The position numbers and the translations under genes were made by a program. DNA of 6,534 nucleotides. Source: an uncultured Eubacteriales bacterium. Lineage in GTDB: Bacteria; Bacillota; Clostridia; Oscillospirales; Feifaniaceae. Positions 4,219 to 6,534 of the stretch are shown in pieces; the stretch's first letter is position 1; every line of letters starts with the position of its first letter. Where the stretch lies: the NCBI GenBank assembly GCA_902474785.1, contig CABRXB010000068.1:1-6534 (forward strand), written 5' to 3'. The notes under the pieces are model-generated. The model was given only the letters and a program-made list of their open reading frames with translations. It was not told where the DNA came from and did no database searches.

Positions 4219-5213
4219 AGCGAAATCTCCTGTGACATGCGATAGAGCTCAAAGTCAACCTGCCTGGTGGCGGCAAGCGCCTCCTCGATGTCAAGGTCGC
4301 ACACCCTGCCGTCGCGCACGGCGAGCACCCGATTGCCCCGCCCTGTGGCCAGCAGTTCAGCCGCCAGATAGCCCATCTCACTTGCCGTGATGCGATCTCT
4401 TGCCAGCGGGCTGCCGCCGCGCTGCACGTGGCCGAGCACCGTGGTGCGCGCCGGGATGCCCGAATCCTCCGAGATGGCGGCGGCCATGGCCTCGCTGCTG
4501 TCGAAGCGGCAGTTTTCCCCTTTGAAAATACCTTCAGACGCAACCACGATAAAATGCCGCTTTCCCTTGCTGCGCGTAAACGCAATGCGGTCGAGCACAT
4601 CTTTTTCATAGTCAAACGTGATCTCCGGCACCAAAATGGCCGTGGCGCCCGTGGCGATGCCGGCCGACAACGCGATGTTGCCACAGCGCCGCCCCATCAC
4701 TTCAATGACGCTGCACCGCTCGTGCGACTGCGCCGTGTCTCGCAGACGGTCGATCATCTCAATGGCGGTGTTGACCGACGTGTCGTATCCAATGGTGTAC
4801 TCCGTGCAGGCGATGTCGTTGTCGATGGTGCCGGGAATGCCCACCACCTCCACGCCGCGTCGCGCCAGGTCAAGCGCGCCGCGAAAAGACCCGTCGCCCC
4901 CCACCACAATGAGCGCATCGGCTCCGTGGCGTGTAAGCGTGTCAAGCGCCTTTTGCTGACCGGCGGGGGTCATAAACTCCTCCGAGCGCGCCGTGTAGAG
5001 CATGGTGCCGCCTCTGTGGATCACATCGGACACCGAGCGCAGCGCAAGCTCCTCCACCTCGTCGTCGATCAGCCCCTGATATCCGCGCAAAACGCCGAGC
5101 ATCCGACATCCCCGCTCGAGCCCGCCGCGCACAGCGGCTCGAATGGCTGCGTTCATCCCGGGAGCGTCTCCCCCGGAAGAAAGTATGGCAATGCTTTGAG
5201 CTCCATGATTCAT
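4215..5213 (-). CDS. pfkA: ATP-dependent 6-phosphofructokinase
   Basis: Predicted 332 residues, close to the usual 320 for bacterial PfkA. It phosphorylates fructose 6-phosphate to fructose 1,6-bisphosphate with ATP, the committed step of glycolysis, as a cytoplasmic homotetramer. Visible: SSGGDAPGMNAAIRAAVRG near the N-terminus (with effector-site arginines R25 and R29), GGDGS (105-109) for the nucleotide, PGTIDND (127-133) with catalytic base D131, MGRRCG (173-178), SEG (226-228), and LGHVQRGGSP with H262 and R265 for substrate phosphate. The Gly residues in GGDGS and PGTIDND, not Asp and Lys, indicate ATP rather than pyrophosphate as donor. The start is set by GAGGAGA 8 nt before the ATG. 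It follows dnaE after 117 nt with no clear terminator, so cotranscription is likely. Its stop overlaps the next gene's TTG. Confidence 0.97.
   Translation of the reverse strand: MNHGAQSIAILSSGGDAPGMNAAIRAAVRGGLERGCRMLGVLRGYQGLIDDEVEELALRSVSDVIHRGGTMLYTARSEEFMTPAGQQKALDTLTRHGADALIVVGGDGSFRGALDLARRGVEVVGIPGTIDNDIACTEYTIGYDTSVNTAIEMIDRLRDTAQSHERCSVIEVMGRRCGNIALSAGIATGATAILVPEITFDYEKDVLDRIAFTRSKGKRHFIVVASEGIFKGENCRFDSSEAMAAAISEDSGIPARTTVLGHVQRGGSPLARDRITASEMGYLAAELLATGRGNRVLAVRDGRVCDLDIEEALAATRQVDFELYRMSQEISL
4226..4231 (-). promoter_or_regulatory. Ribosome binding site inside the end of pfkA, for the TTG start at 4218
   Basis: AGGAGA ends 7 nt before TTG 4218-4216, which overlaps the pfkA TGA (4217-4215). 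It supports a TTG start and translational coupling, and is the main reason to place the start of the downstream gene here instead of at the GTG at 4133. Confidence 0.6.
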
Positions 5214-5280
5214 CTTCGTAGTCTCCTCATGTCAGAGTTGATTTTTCTCAAGGCGCCAGACGTCCAATCGTTCTCCGGCA

Positions 5281-5309
5281 AAGGCCTTCAAACGGCTGCG
5301 CCGCCTTTT
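5281..5309 (-). other. Inverted repeat in the dnaE-pfkA gap
   Basis: In the 117-nt gap, arms AAAGGC (5309-5304) and GCCTTT (5286-5281) enclose a shorter CGGC/GCCG dyad. On the minus strand no U-run follows, so it should not terminate dnaE transcription; it may stabilise or process the message, or mean nothing. No promoter for pfkA alone is convincing in this gap. Confidence 0.3.
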
Positions 5310-5330
5310 TCAGTTTTCTTGATTTGACGC

Positions 5331-6534
5331 CTAATCAAACAGATCCCCCACCAAGGCCACATTTTCCTCTCCGATGCGCTCTTTGAGCTGCTCGCTCAAA
5401 TAGCGCAACTGCCCCGCGCGCAGCGGATGACGCATGAGTTTGCCGGAATCGAGCAGGCGCACATAGACATCCGTCTGTCCGGAAAAAATTTGAAGCAGCG
5501 CCTCGGCGCGCGCCGCCTGCATGCTCTCCAGGGAGGGCAGGCGCAGATACAGGCCTGGAGGCGCGCCGTTTCTTTTGCCCCGGGCGCCCTGCTGCTCGCC
5601 TGGCGAAAGGGGCGCGCCGTCTTGCAGGCCCCACACTTCGTTGCAGACCAGCAGCACTTCGTCGTCCTCCTTGTTGGAGATGCGCACGCGCATGGCCACA
5701 AGGTGATCCTTTTGAAGCAGCGTGTTGTATTTTTGCAGTGTGGACGAGAAGACCATGCAGTTGATGGTGCCCGTCATGTCCTCCAGGGTGAAAAAGCCAA
5801 GCTGATTGTTGTTTTTGGTGGTCTTAAGGCGACGCCCTGTGACGACGGCTGCCACAGTGACGATCTGCCCGTCGCGATAGGGGGAATCTTCCGAGTCTGC
5901 GCGCAGCAGATCCCGGATGGGCACGCCGCCCACCCGCTCGATGTCGGCCTGAAACTCCGACAGCGGGTGTCCCGACAGGTAAAATCCCGTGGCGGCTTTT
6001 TCAAGGTTGAGCTTTTCCCGGATGGGCAACTCGGGGATGTCGGGATAATGGGGCTCGGGCGGGGCCGAGACCTCGCCAAAGAGATCGAGCTGCCCTTCCA
6101 CATTGCTGCGCCGGGCCAAAGCCGCATCGTCCATGAGCGACTCATACACCTCGAGAAGCTGGGCGCGGTTTTGCCCCATGCCGTCAAAGGCTCCCGCCGC
6201 GATGAGCGAAGCCATGGATTTTTTGCCGAGCTCCTTGTCCACCATGCGGTCGACAAAGTTGGAAAAACTGGTGAACCGGCCATTTTTCTCCCGCTCGGTG
6301 AGCACGTTGTCGATGAGGTGGTAGCCGATGCCCTTGATGGCCACCAGGCCAAAGCGGATGCTCTCTCCCGCAACGGTGAAGCCCTGTTCGCTCTCGTTGA
6401 TGTCGGGCGGCAAAACCGAGATGCCCATCTTGAGACAAACCCCGATGTATTCGGAAACCTTGTCGGTGCTGTCGAGCACGGTGGTGAGCAGCGCGGCCAT
6501 AAACTGGCGCGGATAGTGGCATTTCAAATACGCC
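5331..6534 (-). CDS. dnaE: DNA polymerase III alpha subunit, C-terminal part (cut by window edge)
   Basis: The last 400 or so residues of DnaE, the replicative polymerase subunit; the start lies beyond 6534. The first visible residues AYLKCHYPRQFMAALL are typical of the fingers region, followed by ALKGIG-like VAIKGIGYHLID and the helix-hairpin-helix area with AAGAFDGMGQNRAQLL. QLDLF (6078-6092) matches the bacterial beta-clamp-binding consensus. GFYLSGHPLSEF precedes the OB-fold (about 5620-5870, IVTVAAVVTGRR to VLLVCNEV), and the gene ends in a short C-terminal domain finishing GDLFD. Polymerase catalytic aspartates and the PHP domain would be outside the window. The OB/C-terminal layout is that of DnaE, not PolC. 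The TTG in the seventh to ninth bases from the edge is an internal Leu codon, not a start. Adjacent pfkA is a common Firmicute arrangement. Confidence 0.97.
   Translation of the reverse strand, partial: AYLKCHYPRQFMAALLTTVLDSTDKVSEYIGVCLKMGISVLPPDINESEQGFTVAGESIRFGLVAIKGIGYHLIDNVLTEREKNGRFTSFSNFVDRMVDKELGKKSMASLIAAGAFDGMGQNRAQLLEVYESLMDDAALARRSNVEGQLDLFGEVSAPPEPHYPDIPELPIREKLNLEKAATGFYLSGHPLSEFQADIERVGGVPIRDLLRADSEDSPYRDGQIVTVAAVVTGRRLKTTKNNNQLGFFTLEDMTGTINCMVFSSTLQKYNTLLQKDHLVAMRVRISNKEDDEVLLVCNEVWGLQDGAPLSPGEQQGARGKRNGAPPGLYLRLPSLESMQAARAEALLQIFSGQTDVYVRLLDSGKLMRHPLRAGQLRYLSEQLKERIGEENVALVGDLFD

Noticed and set aside
4499..4505. TGTCGAA, an exact 0A box match
   Set aside because: Single copy inside the pfkA coding sequence, far from any promoter. 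A 7-bp match is expected by chance in a window this long.
4070..4684. 204-codon minus-strand frame overlapping pfkA and the following gene
   Set aside because: Arg/Ser/Pro-rich out-of-frame reading of pfkA. It has no ribosome site and no family.
5281..5320. Plus-strand hairpin followed by T-rich sequence, resembling a terminator
   Set aside because: No plus-strand gene ends here, and on the minus strand the U-run is absent.
4428..5327. 299-codon plus-strand open frame antisense to pfkA
   Set aside because: Covers pfkA, whose motifs are unambiguous. Long antisense frames are expected in GC-rich third-position genes, and the translation is Arg/His-rich with no domain.
5774..6373. 199-codon minus-strand frame within dnaE
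   Set aside because: Out-of-frame shadow of dnaE with low-complexity Ser/Pro/Arg composition.

Overview
The window looks like a chromosomal segment of an endospore-forming Clostridia-type Firmicute. It holds spo0A and spoIVB side by side, a CarD-family RNA polymerase regulator, an ATP-type phosphofructokinase and the 3' part of dnaE. Coding regions are fairly GC-rich and intergenic regions are AT-rich, with Gram-positive Shine-Dalgarno sites and sigma-A-like promoters. Every supportable gene is on the minus strand, so transcription runs from high to low coordinates. The genus cannot be fixed from this sequence.

In transcription order: (1) 6534-5331, the C-terminal third of DNA polymerase III alpha (DnaE), cut by the window edge. 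(2) 5213-4215, pfkA, complete. (3) 4218-3849, a small gene that starts on a TTG overlapping the pfkA stop. It has a one-CxxC N-terminus and then three membrane segments, but the two parts lie in different frames, so either a +1 frameshift or a sequence error is present. (4) 3743-3445, two tiny overlapping genes (35 and 64 codons, ATGA overlap), each with one predicted membrane segment and no recognised family. (5) 3444-3093, about 350 bp with no gene. (6) 3092-2016, spoIVB, ended by a textbook intrinsic terminator (2002-1966). (7) 1965-1729, a regulatory region with two 0A boxes in helical phase, a TATAAT element and a second sigma-A-like promoter close to spo0A. (8) 1728-898, spo0A, followed by a long imperfect hairpin. 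(9) 897-486, a 412-bp leader with a possible promoter, a repeat/anti-repeat RNA structure, a 15-codon ORF with a strong ribosome site, and a good extended -10 promoter. (10) 485-9, carD, starting on GTG.

The functional core is sporulation control. Spo0A is the phosphorelay-controlled master regulator. SpoIVB is the forespore serine protease that signals sigma-K activation in the mother cell. The 0A boxes upstream of spo0A suggest autoregulation. DnaE and Pfk are housekeeping genes in an arrangement common in Firmicutes. No mobile element, CRISPR array, rRNA or tRNA was seen. The parts most worth a second look are the frame-split gene after pfkA, the overlapping pair of small membrane ORFs, and the spo0A and carD upstream regions.
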